Assembly (NCBI GenBank): GCA_934097105.1
Contig: CAKONI010000001.1
Span: 1-64,000 of the forward strand
DNA length: 64,000 nucleotides
DNA from: an uncultured Bacilli bacterium
Lineage (GTDB): Bacteria > Bacillota_I > Bacilli_A > RF39 > UBA660
Reading direction: 5' to 3'
In this document: in pieces, positions 37,141 through 45,381 of the stretch
Numbering within the stretch: the stretch's first letter is position 1
Layout: each line of letters begins with the position of its first letter
The notes under the pieces: model-generated
The model's input: only the letters and a program-made list of their open reading frames with translations
Told to the model about the DNA's origin: nothing
The model's database searches: none
Position numbers and translations under genes: made by a program

Positions 37141-37582
37141 TTTTCTCATCCTTTACTACTATATAATTCATATATGTCGACATTAGCGCACCGAGTATTA
37201 TGCATAAGAATACGCTTATTTCTATACTTGGTATGAATGCTGTTATAAGGAAGAATACTGTCCATGTAAATATTGTACATTTAAATGTAGAATTTAAATG
37301 GAATGTTTCTCCTAAAAATGTTCTTGTGAAGAAAAATCCTATTAAAAAGAATGACAATTCTGCGAATGCATTATTGAAATAAGCAATTACGAAGACTCCT
37401 GCTGATTGTATCAACTGTAGTGGTATAGTTATTCCGTAGAATATTACGTTTTCTAGGACTCTTTCTAGTTTTTCTGCTTTTTCTTCTGCATAATATTCTA
37501 TAGAACTAGTATTATTAAACCAAATTCCATTTTTATGTTTTCTTTTGTTGTTTTTGGTTTTAGTGTTTTCTTGTTTTTTCAT
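37121..37582 (-). CDS. AgrB-like membrane cysteine peptidase (153 aa)
   Basis: A charged 45-residue cytoplasmic start is followed by about four membrane helices. R87, G91, H95 and C102 stand in the order of the AgrB active site: HLNSTFKC here against HAPSSFWC in S. aureus AgrB, with the same seven-residue H-to-C spacing and a shared Ser-x/Phe. AgrB cuts the C-terminal tail from AgrD and closes a thiolactone or lactone ring. It is shorter than AgrB (about 190) because the last membrane pair is missing. Start at 37582 behind GGAGG. The 36-residue peptide gene lies 62 bp upstream. Confidence 0.65.
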   Translation of the reverse strand: MKKQENTKTKNNKRKHKNGIWFNNTSSIEYYAEEKAEKLERVLENVIFYGITIPLQLIQSAGVFVIAYFNNAFAELSFFLIGFFFTRTFLGETFHLNSTFKCTIFTWTVFFLITAFIPSIEISVFLCIILGALMSTYMNYIVVKDEKNDEKIN

Positions 37583-37644
37583 TTTTCCTCCATTTATTTA
37601 TAATGGGTGACCCCCTGAAATAGTAAATTATTTTGCTAAATAAC

Positions 37645-37755
37645 TTATTTAACTAAATTAGTCATTTTCTTTGCTAATTTTTTTGCGATTTTAGTTTCGT
37701 TTTTGAATTCTCCGAACCAGAACCAACTTTTGCCTTCCCATCCGTCTCTAGGCAT
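37645..37755 (-). CDS. 36-residue aromatic/cationic peptide, candidate AgrB substrate or bacteriocin
   Basis: ORF fixed by an in-frame TGA two codons before its ATG (37755), with AGAGAGGTG 7 bases upstream, the best-placed ribosome site locally. Residues 1-17 hold W6, W11, F12, W13, F14 and F17 around the segment KSWFWFGEF. Residues 18-36 form a Lys-rich amphipathic helix (KNETKIAKKLAKKMTNLVK). There is no Cys. A Ser10-to-Phe14 lactone ring (SWFWF), with GEF... as the tail to be removed, would be the Agr-type product, but the leader is shorter than in AgrD and the helix is at the wrong end. A leaderless antimicrobial peptide is the main alternative. It overlaps the 3' end of the sensor-like gene. 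Confidence 0.6.
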   Translation of the reverse strand: MPRDGWEGKSWFWFGEFKNETKIAKKLAKKMTNLVK

Positions 37756-38348
37756 CCATTTTCACCTCTCTTTTTTAGGTATATTTCTTTTACTAAAATA
37801 ATCATGGCCATAATTATGAAATAATCAATTGATAATAATGCTTGTGTTGTACTTCCTAATTCATCAAAATTTATACATTTTAATTTAAACACATATGTAA
37901 TTCCTTGAACTACAGTGTTTACTACTAAACTTATAATCATATAAAGTATATATTTTCTTTGTCTCTTACTGTAAAAGTATCCAAAACTTAGAAAAAATAT
38001 AAACATAAATATTTGAGTTATACCACCATTAAATACTTTTGTTATTAATACATTTAATAACAAATATAAAATCGAGTAACCTAGTATTTTCTTGATACTT
38101 TTTATTCTGAATACTAAGAGTATTATCGACCAAAAATTTAAATATAGAATGAGCCATCCTGTTAGTATTTCCCCGAATGCATTAAAATTAATCTGTTTTA
38201 AATTTTCCATGTTAATTTGATAATTTGGGAAACCTATACTTGCTAGCATCGCGTTTGTTAGGATTAGAAATCCCATTATTATTGCTAACCATACTATTAC
38301 TTTTGCTACTTTCTCGTTGATACCCAACCATTTTATAAAATCTTTCAT
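37674..38348 (-). CDS. polytopic membrane protein resembling an AgrC sensor domain without kinase (224 aa)
   Basis: Start at the ATG at 38348 behind AGGTAGG. About six membrane helices with short basic loops fill residues 15-200 (GWLILYLNFWSIILLVFRIKS; FFLSFGYFYSKRQRKY; IDYFIIMAMIILVKEIYLKK). This is the length and loop pattern of the AgrC/peptide-sensor N-terminal domain, but it stops where the coiled coil and kinase should begin. The final 30 polar residues are simply the other reading frame of the peptide gene. No kinase fragment exists downstream. It may be a receptor, an immunity protein or an exporter helper. Confidence 0.65.
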   Translation of the reverse strand: MKDFIKWLGINEKVAKVIVWLAIIMGFLILTNAMLASIGFPNYQINMENLKQINFNAFGEILTGWLILYLNFWSIILLVFRIKSIKKILGYSILYLLLNVLITKVFNGGITQIFMFIFFLSFGYFYSKRQRKYILYMIISLVVNTVVQGITYVFKLKCINFDELGSTTQALLSIDYFIIMAMIILVKEIYLKKRGENGCLETDGKAKVGSGSENSKTKLKSQKN

Positions 38349-38370
38349 TTTTTTCCTACCTATTGACATT

Positions 38371-38411
38371 ATAATACATATTACGATTTAGAAACCGCAA
38401 GAAAAACGCAA
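38371..38411 (-). promoter_or_regulatory. promoter and tandem 11-bp repeats before the Agr-like cassette
   Basis: TTGCGG (38400-38395), 18 bp, TATTAT (38376-38371) upstream of the sensor-like gene. Two adjacent 11-bp direct repeats, AGAAACCGCAA (38390-38400) and GAAAAACGCAA (38401-38411) on the plus strand, lie one helical turn apart over the -35 box. They look like a regulator binding site. Confidence 0.45.
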
Positions 38412-38479
38412 ATTTCCAAAATTTACCATTTCGCATATTATTTTAACAGATATTTTGGTATTTTAAAAGGGAAAAGTTA

Positions 38480-39529
38480 CTATTTTTTTTCTTTTCCCTC
38501 TTTTTCTTTTATTATATTAGTTTTTAGTATTATATACAATATTATTATGAATAATACTATGTATATTATTGTTCCTATTAATTTATCATTTAATGTATAA
38601 ACTATACTTGCGAATGCAAATAATATATTCATTCCGTATATTGCTAGCACTGTGTTTCTGTGTGATAAACCTAGTTTTAGTAATTGATGATGTAAGTGTT
38701 CCTTGTCTGGTTTATAGATTGGTTCTTTTTTTAGTGTTCTTCTTATTATGGCAAATGATGTATCTAGTATTGGTATACCTAAAAGAAGTACTGGTATAAA
38801 GAATGAAGTCATTGTTATTGTTTTAAATCCTAATAGGGAAATTGTTGCGATCATAAATCCTTGAAATAGTGATCCTGAATCTCCTGAGAATATTTTTGCT
38901 GGATAAAAGTTATGGCATAGAAATCCTAGTGATGCTCCGAGCATTATAAAGGTTAATGATACATCTAGACCTCCAAAACTTGCTTTTATGAATGCTATTA
39001 TTCCTATTGTTAGATAAAATATACTACATGTTCCTGTTGATAGTCCATCTAAGCCATCTATTAGATTTATTATATTGGTACATGCTAATATGAATAGTAT
39101 TGTTATTGGATAAGATAATATTCCAAAGTCTATGTGCAAGTTAAATAACGTTATTTTGTCTAGGAGTATTCCTCCATAGAAGATTACTACTACGGCTGCG
39201 GCTAGTTCTCCTAGAAGTTTTGTTTTTGCTCCAATTGGACTTATATCGTCTATTACTCCGATTAATACTATTATGAATGCTCCGATTAATATGGCATTCA
39301 TTTGAATACTTTGTACTCCGAATAACATATATCCAAATAGAAATGTAAGAAATATTCCTAGGCCTCCGAGTCTTGGCATTGGAACTTTGTGGACTTTTCT
39401 TTTGTTTGGGATGTCCATTGCTCCGATATGTTTTGCTATTTTTTTTATATAGAATGTTATTATAAAACTGAATAGGAAGCATACTAGAACAATTATTAGT
39501 ATGTGTACGTGGTTTGTTAAATCTAACAT
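38480..39529 (-). CDS. tagO: undecaprenyl-phosphate GlcNAc-1-phosphate transferase (TagO/WecA family)
   Basis: 349 aa from the ATG at 39529; the GTG at 39538 is a weaker alternative. About ten membrane helices. Motifs of the MraY/WecA superfamily: RKVHKVPMPRLGG, VLIGVIDD (Mg2+-binding DD), NLIDGLDGL, FLCHNFYPAKIFSGDSGS, and HLHHQLLKLGLSH for UDP-GlcNAc specificity. It starts teichoic acid or other wall polysaccharide synthesis on the lipid carrier. Monocistronic, between the mbl terminator and the Agr-like cassette. Confidence 0.93.
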   Translation of the reverse strand: MLDLTNHVHILIIVLVCFLFSFIITFYIKKIAKHIGAMDIPNKRKVHKVPMPRLGGLGIFLTFLFGYMLFGVQSIQMNAILIGAFIIVLIGVIDDISPIGAKTKLLGELAAAVVVIFYGGILLDKITLFNLHIDFGILSYPITILFILACTNIINLIDGLDGLSTGTCSIFYLTIGIIAFIKASFGGLDVSLTFIMLGASLGFLCHNFYPAKIFSGDSGSLFQGFMIATISLLGFKTITMTSFFIPVLLLGIPILDTSFAIIRRTLKKEPIYKPDKEHLHHQLLKLGLSHRNTVLAIYGMNILFAFASIVYTLNDKLIGTIIYIVLFIIILYIILKTNIIKEKEGKEKK

Positions 39530-39569
39530 TTTTTGCACCGCCTTTAGTAAATTATACCATTTTTTATAG

Positions 39570-39600
39570 AAAAAAAATAGATAAATGGTGTTATTTATCT
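39570..39600 (-). terminator. terminator of mbl
   Basis: AGATAAAT-AACACC-ATTTATCT hairpin then ATTTTTTT on the minus strand, just after the mbl stop. Confidence 0.85.
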
Positions 39601-40580
39601 ATATAATACAACTTTTCTAACATTATTCCTGTGCCTTCTGCTACGCATGATAGCGGATCTTCTGCTTTGCATACTGGAACTTTTAGTTCTGATTCTAATA
39701 ATTTGGGAAGATTGTTTAGTAGGGCTCCTCCGCCTGTTAGAATTATTCCTTTTTCTATTATGTCTGCGGCCAATTCTGGTGGTGTTTGTTCAAGTACTAC
39801 TTTTATCATTGATATTATTTTTTTTATGCTTTCTTTTAGAGCCTCTTCTATTTCTTCGCTTGTTATTGTTATTGTTTTGGGAAGTCCTCCGACTAAATCT
39901 CTTCCTTTTATTTGCATTTTTTCTTTGGAACTTCCTGATTTTACTGTTCCGATGGTTTTTTTGATGTTTTCTGCTGTTTTTTCTCCGATCAAAAGCTTAT
40001 ATTTTCCTTTTATATAATCTATTATGTTTTGATCGAATGTATTTCCTGCGGTTTTTATTGAAGCGCTTGTTACTATATTTCCTAGTGAAAGTACTGCGAT
40101 ATCTGTTGTTCCACCGCCTATGTCTACGACCATATTGCCTATAGGTTTCCCTATGTCTAGACCTGCGCCAACTGCGGCGACTTTTGGTTCTTCTTCGACG
40201 AATACTTTTTTTGCTCCAGTTTTTTCTGCTACTTCTTTTATGGCATTTTTTTCAACTTCTGTTATATTTGATGGGCAACATATTAGTATTCTTGGTCTTG
40301 ATATTCTGTTTCCTAGTTTTATCTTTTTTAGGAAGTTTTCTAGAAGTAGTGCGACCATATCGAAGTCTGCGATTACTCCGTCTTTCATTGGTTTTATGGC
40401 TTTTAGTTTTCCTGGTGTTTTTCCTAACATACTGTTTGCTTCTTCTCCGACTGCTACGACGTTTTTGTTTTCTTCATCTATTACTATTACACTTGGTTCG
40501 TTTAGTACTATTCCTTCGCCTTTTACATATATTAATACATTTACTGTTCCTAGATCTATACCTATATCTTTTCCAAACAT
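39591..40580 (-). CDS. mbl: MreB-family actin-like rod-shape protein, Mbl position
   Basis: 329 aa from the ATG at 40580 (GAAGG upstream). Actin-fold phosphate motifs GIDLGTVNVLIY, VVDIGGGTTDIAVLSLG and LTGGGALLNNLP are present. It forms membrane-bound filaments that guide lateral wall synthesis. Its place directly after a spoIIQ-like gene is the position of mbl in B. subtilis, which is the only reason for preferring that name to mreB. The rod-shape and wall genes agree with a walled, probably rod-shaped cell. Confidence 0.88.
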   Translation of the reverse strand: MFGKDIGIDLGTVNVLIYVKGEGIVLNEPSVIVIDEENKNVVAVGEEANSMLGKTPGKLKAIKPMKDGVIADFDMVALLLENFLKKIKLGNRISRPRILICCPSNITEVEKNAIKEVAEKTGAKKVFVEEEPKVAAVGAGLDIGKPIGNMVVDIGGGTTDIAVLSLGNIVTSASIKTAGNTFDQNIIDYIKGKYKLLIGEKTAENIKKTIGTVKSGSSKEKMQIKGRDLVGGLPKTITITSEEIEEALKESIKKIISMIKVVLEQTPPELAADIIEKGIILTGGGALLNNLPKLLESELKVPVCKAEDPLSCVAEGTGIMLEKLYYIDK

Positions 40581-40581
40581 A

Positions 40582-41223
40582 TTAGTTTCCTTCATTGTTT
40601 GTGAAGTATTTTTCTGGATCTACTAGAACATTTTTGTTATATAGTTCAAAATGTAAATGATTACCTAGGCTACTATTTATATTATTGGTCCCACTTACTG
40701 CGATTTGTTGTCCTTTTGTTACTTTATCTTTTTCTTTTACTGTTACTTTGTCTACGCTTTGATAAACACTTATCATATTGTTATCATGTTCTATTTTTAT
40801 TGTGGTTCCGGTTATGTCATCTTTTGTTATTGATGTTACTGTTCCGTCTTTAATGGCTCTTACTTGGAATACTTCTTTGCTTACGTAGTCTACTCCTGTA
40901 TTTTGAATGTATGTATTTTCATAGTATATTATTGAGTCTTGTTGGTTTTCTTCTTCTCCTTGATAATCATAGAAACTTTTTCCTATTTCTACTGATTGAT
41001 CTTCATATGGCCTTACTAGGTCTGTTTTTTCTACTTTTTCTTCTTTTGATACAGGCATTACGTTATCTGTTAGTATTTCATATGAGACGTATTCTAGGTT
41101 GTCTATTTGTTTATCGTTTGCTACTTTTAGAGATTGTATTGTGGCATAACTTATTAGACATACTAAACCTAGGCATGCAAATATTATTCCTTGTAATAGA
41201 TAGTTTCTTGAACTTTTTTTCAT
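40582..41223 (-). CDS. spoIIQ: SpoIIQ-like stage II sporulation protein, M23 fold with substituted metal site
   Basis: 213 aa. One N-terminal membrane helix (about 12-32), then a degenerate LytM/M23 domain (about 100-205). The VYQSVDKVTV and GNHLHFELYNKNVLVDP stretches closely follow SpoIIQ. The first metal-ligand His of the HxxxD motif is Asn108 (NTGVD) while D112, H189 and H191 remain, so peptidase activity is doubtful. In Bacillus SpoIIQ spans the space around the forespore and binds SpoIIIAH. It touches mbl by its stop, as in the spoIIQ-mbl order. Confidence 0.85.
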   Translation of the reverse strand: MKKSSRNYLLQGIIFACLGLVCLISYATIQSLKVANDKQIDNLEYVSYEILTDNVMPVSKEEKVEKTDLVRPYEDQSVEIGKSFYDYQGEEENQQDSIIYYENTYIQNTGVDYVSKEVFQVRAIKDGTVTSITKDDITGTTIKIEHDNNMISVYQSVDKVTVKEKDKVTKGQQIAVSGTNNINSSLGNHLHFELYNKNVLVDPEKYFTNNEGN

Positions 41224-41275
41224 TTAAAATCACCTCATTATAAGTTTTAACAAATAATGAGATTTTATACGTTTT

Positions 41276-41473
41276 TTATATAATTTTAGTTATTGATGTG
41301 AAGTCCATGATGAAACTTGTTACTAAATAGATTATAGATATTGCTAAAAGTAAGTAAAATATTTTTGCTTTGATTGGTTTGTTTTTTTTAAATATTTGAT
41401 TTATGTTTAATGAATCTAGTGAGAATACTACGAGTATTGTTACTAGAAAGTAAAGTAATAATTTACCTAGCAT
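41276..41473 (-). CDS. DUF1146 family small membrane protein (YwzB-like)
   Basis: 65 aa with two membrane helices and a short basic loop (NQIFKKNKPIKAKIFYLLLAISIIYLVTSFIMDF), matching DUF1146 in length and pattern. In B. subtilis ywzB lies just before murAA-spoIID-spoIIQ-mbl, and here it precedes spoIIQ-mbl, which supports the call. Its start overlaps the rpiB stop. Function unknown. Confidence 0.8.
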   Translation of the reverse strand: MLGKLLLYFLVTILVVFSLDSLNINQIFKKNKPIKAKIFYLLLAISIIYLVTSFIMDFTSITKII

Positions 41474-41903
41474 TTTCGTAATCCTTTATTTGGTTTATTC
41501 TTCTTTGATATTTTTCCTCTTGTAGTGGTTTTGATGTTATGAATGCATTTATCATTTCCATGGCTGTTTTTTTATTTAGATGGCTACTTAAAGCGATTAC
41601 GTTTGCATTATTATGTTCTTTGGCAAGTGTTGCTTCTTCTTTTGTTGCTACTTTAGCGCACATTATTCCATTTATCTTATTTAGTATTATTGACATTCCT
41701 ATTCCTGTTCCACATATGGCTATTCCTATAGTGTCTTTATTTTTTAAAACTGTTTCTCCTAGTTTTATTCCGTATTTTGGATAGTCTACTGATTCAGTAC
41801 TATTTGTTCCTAAATCTATTATTTCGTATTTTTCTGATAATTCTTTTTTTAGTTCTTCTTTTAAGGTGTATCCTCTGTGATCGGATGCTATTGCTATTTT
41901 CAT
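41463..41903 (-). CDS. rpiB: ribose-5-phosphate isomerase B
   Basis: 146 aa, normal length. MKIAIASDHRGYTLKEEL, the CGTGIGMSI active-site loop with catalytic Cys, and the HNNANVIALSSH segment identify RpiB/LacAB. It interconverts ribose-5-phosphate and ribulose-5-phosphate. AGGAGGAACAT precedes the ATG. Its presence between cell-wall and spore genes is probably a local rearrangement. Confidence 0.94.
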   Translation of the reverse strand: MKIAIASDHRGYTLKEELKKELSEKYEIIDLGTNSTESVDYPKYGIKLGETVLKNKDTIGIAICGTGIGMSIILNKINGIMCAKVATKEEATLAKEHNNANVIALSSHLNKKTAMEMINAFITSKPLQEEKYQRRINQIKDYENAR

Positions 41904-42010
41904 ATGTTCCTCCTTTTTTATACTTTTACCGTATTACAAGTAAAATATATCAAATTTTTTGAATGTTGTCAACATTATTTCGTACGTTTGTTTGCACCTT
42001 TTTATATATA

Positions 42011-42034
42011 AAAAAAAAGAACCTTAGTTCTTTA
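42011..42034 (-). terminator. terminator of rpmE
   Basis: AAAGAAC-TAAG-GTTCTTT hairpin then a T run on the minus strand, overlapping the rpmE stop. Confidence 0.85.
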
Positions 42035-42233
42035 ATCCGTATTTTTTTCTAAATTTTTCTACATTACCCGCTGTTTGAGCTGTTCCTTGTTTTCCTGTAT
42101 AGAATGGATGACATTTTGAACATATTTCTACGTGGATTTCATCTTCTTTTGAAGTTGACATTGCTTTAAAACTTTCTCCACATAGGCAAGTAAATGTTAC
42201 TTCTTTTTGTTCTATGTTTGTATTTTTCTTCAT
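42024..42233 (-). CDS. rpmE: 50S ribosomal protein L31 (zinc-binding type)
   Basis: 69 aa. Cysteines in FTCLCGESF and [15 protein letters not shown] give the zinc-binding (C+) form, and the ending [10 protein letters not shown] is standard for L31. Preceded by AGGAGAG. An upstream ATGAC-AAAA-GTCAT inverted repeat at about 42256-42269 might be an operator or leader hairpin. Monocistronic between murA and rpiB. Confidence 0.95.
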   Translation of the reverse strand: MKKNTNIEQKEVTFTCLCGESFKAMSTSKEDEIHVEICSKCHPFYTGKQGTAQTAGNVEKFRKKYGLKN

Positions 42234-42302
42234 TTTTTATTTCTCTCCTTCCGCCATGACTTTTGTCATAGTAATAATAATTCTTGTATAGTATAGCAAA
42301 TT

Positions 42303-43571
42303 TTAACTTGTTTGGCAAGTTTTTTCTTCAATTTTTATGTCTGCGCCGACATTTTCTAATTTTTCTATAATTCCTTCATAACCACGCAAGATGTGTTCTA
42401 CTTGGTTTATGGTTGTTTTTCCTTCGGCGATTAGGCCTGCGACTATTAGGGATGCTCCCGCGCGTAGGTCTGTTGCTGTTACTTCTTTTCCTTTTAAGTT
42501 TGTTTTACCTGAGATTTCCGCTACTTGATTTTTTATTTTTATTTTTGCTCCCATTTCGTTTAGATATTTTACATGCATGAATCTATTTTCATATATTGTT
42601 TCGTTTATTGTTGATTTTCCTTCTGCTTGGGTTAGTAGTGCTGACATTGGTTGTTGCAGATCTGTTGGAAAACCTGGGTAATAATATGTTTTTATTTCTA
42701 CTCCAGTTAATTTATCTGCTTTTTTGCAGGTTATAGTGTCTTCTTCAATTAAAAGGTTTGCTCCGGCTTGTTTTAGTTTTGATATTAATGCATCTATATG
42801 ATCTGGTATTACATTTGTAATTTTCAAACTGTTTCCTAGAAGGGCTCCGATTATTGTATAGGTTCCTGCTTCTATTCTATCCGGAATTATTTCTATGAAA
42901 CCTTTTTTTAGTTTTTCTACTCCATGTATTTTTATGACACTTGTTCCGGCGCCGGTTATTTGGGCTCCCATGTTGTTTAGGAATGTTGCTACATTTACTA
43001 TTTCTGGTTCTCTGGCTGCATTTTCTATGATTGTTGTGCCTTCGGCTTTTGTTGCAGCGAGCATAATGTTAATTGTGGCTCCGACTGATGCTATATCTAA
43101 ATATATTCTTGTTCCTCTTAATTTATCTGCTTTTATTATATATTTTTCTCCTTCTATTTCTACTGTGGCTCCTAGTTTTCTGAAACCATCTAGATGAAGG
43201 TTTATTGGTCTTGTTCCTATTTTGCATCCTCCTGGGAAGCACATTTCAACGTATTTATATTTTGCTAACAAGGCTCCCATGAAGTAATATGATGCGCGAA
43301 GTTTGTCTGAAATTTCTGCGGGTATGGGTTTATTACTCATTTTTTTTGGATTTATTATCATGCTTTCTGTTGCTCTTTTTACATCTACGTCTAAGAAACT
43401 TAGGATTTCTTCGAGTGAATTTGTATCTGATATTTCTGGAACGTTACATAGTGTTACTTCTTCGTCTGTTATTATTGCAGCGGGTATTATGGCTACTGCG
43501 GCGTTTTTGGCACCGCTTATTCTAATTGTTCCACTCAGTTCTTTTTTTCCATTTATTATTATTTTTTTCAT
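42303..43571 (-). CDS. murA: UDP-N-acetylglucosamine 1-carboxyvinyltransferase
   Basis: 422 aa from the ATG at 43571 (GAGGT 6 bases upstream). Repeats of the EPSP-synthase-like inside-out barrel are visible. The fosfomycin-target Cys is present in FPGGCKIGTRP (about C116). It catalyses the first committed step of peptidoglycan synthesis. In B. subtilis spoIID follows murAA; here rpmE, rpiB and DUF1146 come next and spoIID is not seen. Confidence 0.96.
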   Translation of the reverse strand: MKKIIINGKKELSGTIRISGAKNAAVAIIPAAIITDEEVTLCNVPEISDTNSLEEILSFLDVDVKRATESMIINPKKMSNKPIPAEISDKLRASYYFMGALLAKYKYVEMCFPGGCKIGTRPINLHLDGFRKLGATVEIEGEKYIIKADKLRGTRIYLDIASVGATINIMLAATKAEGTTIIENAAREPEIVNVATFLNNMGAQITGAGTSVIKIHGVEKLKKGFIEIIPDRIEAGTYTIIGALLGNSLKITNVIPDHIDALISKLKQAGANLLIEEDTITCKKADKLTGVEIKTYYYPGFPTDLQQPMSALLTQAEGKSTINETIYENRFMHVKYLNEMGAKIKIKNQVAEISGKTNLKGKEVTATDLRAGASLIVAGLIAEGKTTINQVEHILRGYEGIIEKLENVGADIKIEEKTCQTS

Positions 43572-43781
43572 TTTCATACCTCAAATCTTTTCTATAGTAG
43601 TATATGCCTATATGTTTAGTGGGTTCCTATTTAGTAGGTATTTATATATTATCATTTTTTGGGTGTTTTTTCAATATTTAGGGCTTTTTTTCGTTAATAA
43701 ATGGGATTTTGTGTAAAGTTTAGTAGTTTAAATTTTTATATTGTTTTTATTTTTGTTGTATGTTTTCATTTTTTTGCACAT

Positions 43782-43800
43782 AAAAAAGGGCTATGCCCTT
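43782..43800 (-). terminator. terminator of the surface-protein operon
   Basis: AAGGGC-ATA-GCCCTT hairpin then TTTTTA on the minus strand, next to the stop of the 519-aa gene. Confidence 0.8.
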
Positions 43801-43802
43801 AA

Positions 43803-45362
43803 TTATTTTATTTCTTCATAAATTCCTGTATACTTATAGCCTTGATTTATTAATGATTGATCGTTTTTACTTCTTGACCATAGAGTATATCTTTCTTTTG
43901 TTGTGTATGCATCTTTTACTGTTCTTGTTCTTTTACAGTAATAGTTGATTATTTTTGTTTCATATGCCTTTTTCTTTTCATATCTTACGAAGTGTTTTTC
44001 TGTTGTATATACAGGGATGTTTTTCTTAACTACTTTTGTACATTTTGCTGTTAATTTTTCTTTTGAATCTGATACATTTGTAGTTACGCTTGTTGTACGT
44101 ACATATTTATAATATTTATATGTTGGTGTTATTGAACATACATCATTATTACAGTTATCATAATCTATACTAGATATTACGTATTTTACATTGTTTGTAT
44201 CTGATAATGCTTGATGAGATGTTACTATTCCAACACTTTGCCATCCACCTGTTGTGTAGTATGTTTTTGTTTCATAATCTAGGAAGAATTCATAGTTTGC
44301 ACATGCCCATTTTGGATATGAATCTATGTATACTTTTACATTTCTATATACTGGTTTGTCTAAGTCTGCGACTAATTTTGGTGTTGTGGCTTTTACTGAT
44401 GGTAATTTTTCATATGATACTTTTTCGTGTTTTCCCCATGCGATGTAATCGTTTTCGTCATATTCGTGTTTTTCACAGTCTGACCATTTTCCGTATTCTT
44501 TGTCATGGTTTACAGTTACAATTTTTTCATACTTATATTTATAAACTTTTTCTGGCGTATCTGGTTTATCTGGTTTATCCGGTGTATCTGGTTTATGCGT
44601 ACATGCTTTTTCGTAGGCTTTTTTAGATACAACCTTACCTTTATCATTGTAGTATTTACCATTTACTTTTTCACAATAGTGTTTATTTGGATGAACTATT
44701 TTTGTAACTTCTCTTGTAACTTCTTTTACTTTTGTTGTTACTTTGTTTGTAAATCTTTTAATTATATTTGTTCCTGAAGATGAACCTCCGGTTACTTGTT
44801 TTTCTACTTGTTTTGCTTCTTTCTTTTCACAGATGTCATTTAAACAGTAACTATAACATCCTAGATATACTATTACGTAATCTTCTTCATCACCACATTT
44901 TAGGTTTATCTTCATTTTGTATTCTTTGTCATTTTTTGTTATTTCAACATATGAAGCATTTGTATCACACATATCGCCATTTTTATCTTTTATTTCTAGA
45001 AGAAGTTTCATTTCTAACATTTCTCCAAGTGTTAGTTTTTCTGTGTCTCCTTCTTTTTTAGGTAATCTATCGGTTGTATAATATGCGATTGCAGCGTCTT
45101 TCATTGTATCTATATTTTCTTGGAACAGTTTATCAAGTAGTGGATTTAAACCATCATTTATAGCATCTCTTATACTTGATTTTGTTGGCAAGACTAGTAA
45201 TAATAAGAATACTAGTGCCATGACTAATAATAGTCCTACTAAGAATCTTTTTATGTGATAACTAAGTGGTTGTTTATTATTATTGTTATTGTTCATATTT
45301 GGATATTGGTTATTAAAGTTATTATTGTAATATCCATTGTTATTTTCTTCATAATTATTCAT
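43803..45362 (-). CDS. membrane-anchored surface protein with Asn-rich cytoplasmic start (519 aa)
   Basis: Residues 1-35 are Asn/Tyr-rich, followed by one membrane helix (about 40-60), so most of the protein is outside. Residues about 75-180 (NPLLDKLFQENIDTMKDAAIAYYTTDRLPKKEG...CDTNASYVEI) resemble the ordered domain of pilin-like proteins of this group. A Pro/Asp/Lys linker (about 255-270) separates it from a Tyr/Lys-rich C-terminal half with paired cysteines that could form disulfides. Family not recognised. It follows the 573-aa gene by 19 bp in one operon. Confidence 0.7.
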   Translation of the reverse strand: MNNYEENNNGYYNNNFNNQYPNMNNNNNNKQPLSYHIKRFLVGLLLVMALVFLLLLVLPTKSSIRDAINDGLNPLLDKLFQENIDTMKDAAIAYYTTDRLPKKEGDTEKLTLGEMLEMKLLLEIKDKNGDMCDTNASYVEITKNDKEYKMKINLKCGDEEDYVIVYLGCYSYCLNDICEKKEAKQVEKQVTGGSSSGTNIIKRFTNKVTTKVKEVTREVTKIVHPNKHYCEKVNGKYYNDKGKVVSKKAYEKACTHKPDTPDKPDKPDTPEKVYKYKYEKIVTVNHDKEYGKWSDCEKHEYDENDYIAWGKHEKVSYEKLPSVKATTPKLVADLDKPVYRNVKVYIDSYPKWACANYEFFLDYETKTYYTTGGWQSVGIVTSHQALSDTNNVKYVISSIDYDNCNNDVCSITPTYKYYKYVRTTSVTTNVSDSKEKLTAKCTKVVKKNIPVYTTEKHFVRYEKKKAYETKIINYYCKRTRTVKDAYTTKERYTLWSRSKNDQSLINQGYKYTGIYEEIK

Positions 45363-45381
45363 AGTTATACCCCCTTATTAA

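Noticed and set aside
37121..37582. AgrB-like gene as a phage holin
   Set aside because: Helix number would fit a holin, but the conserved R/G/H/C pattern with exact AgrB spacing and the lack of any phage genes nearby favour AgrB.
37674..38348. AgrC kinase lost by frameshift
   Set aside because: I looked for ATPase or H-box remnants in all frames after the membrane region; only the peptide and AgrB-like genes follow. The gene seems naturally short.
42303..42321. AACTTG/CAAGTT hairpin at the murA end as terminator
   Set aside because: Only 6 bp and followed on the minus strand by AAAATTT rather than a clean T run.
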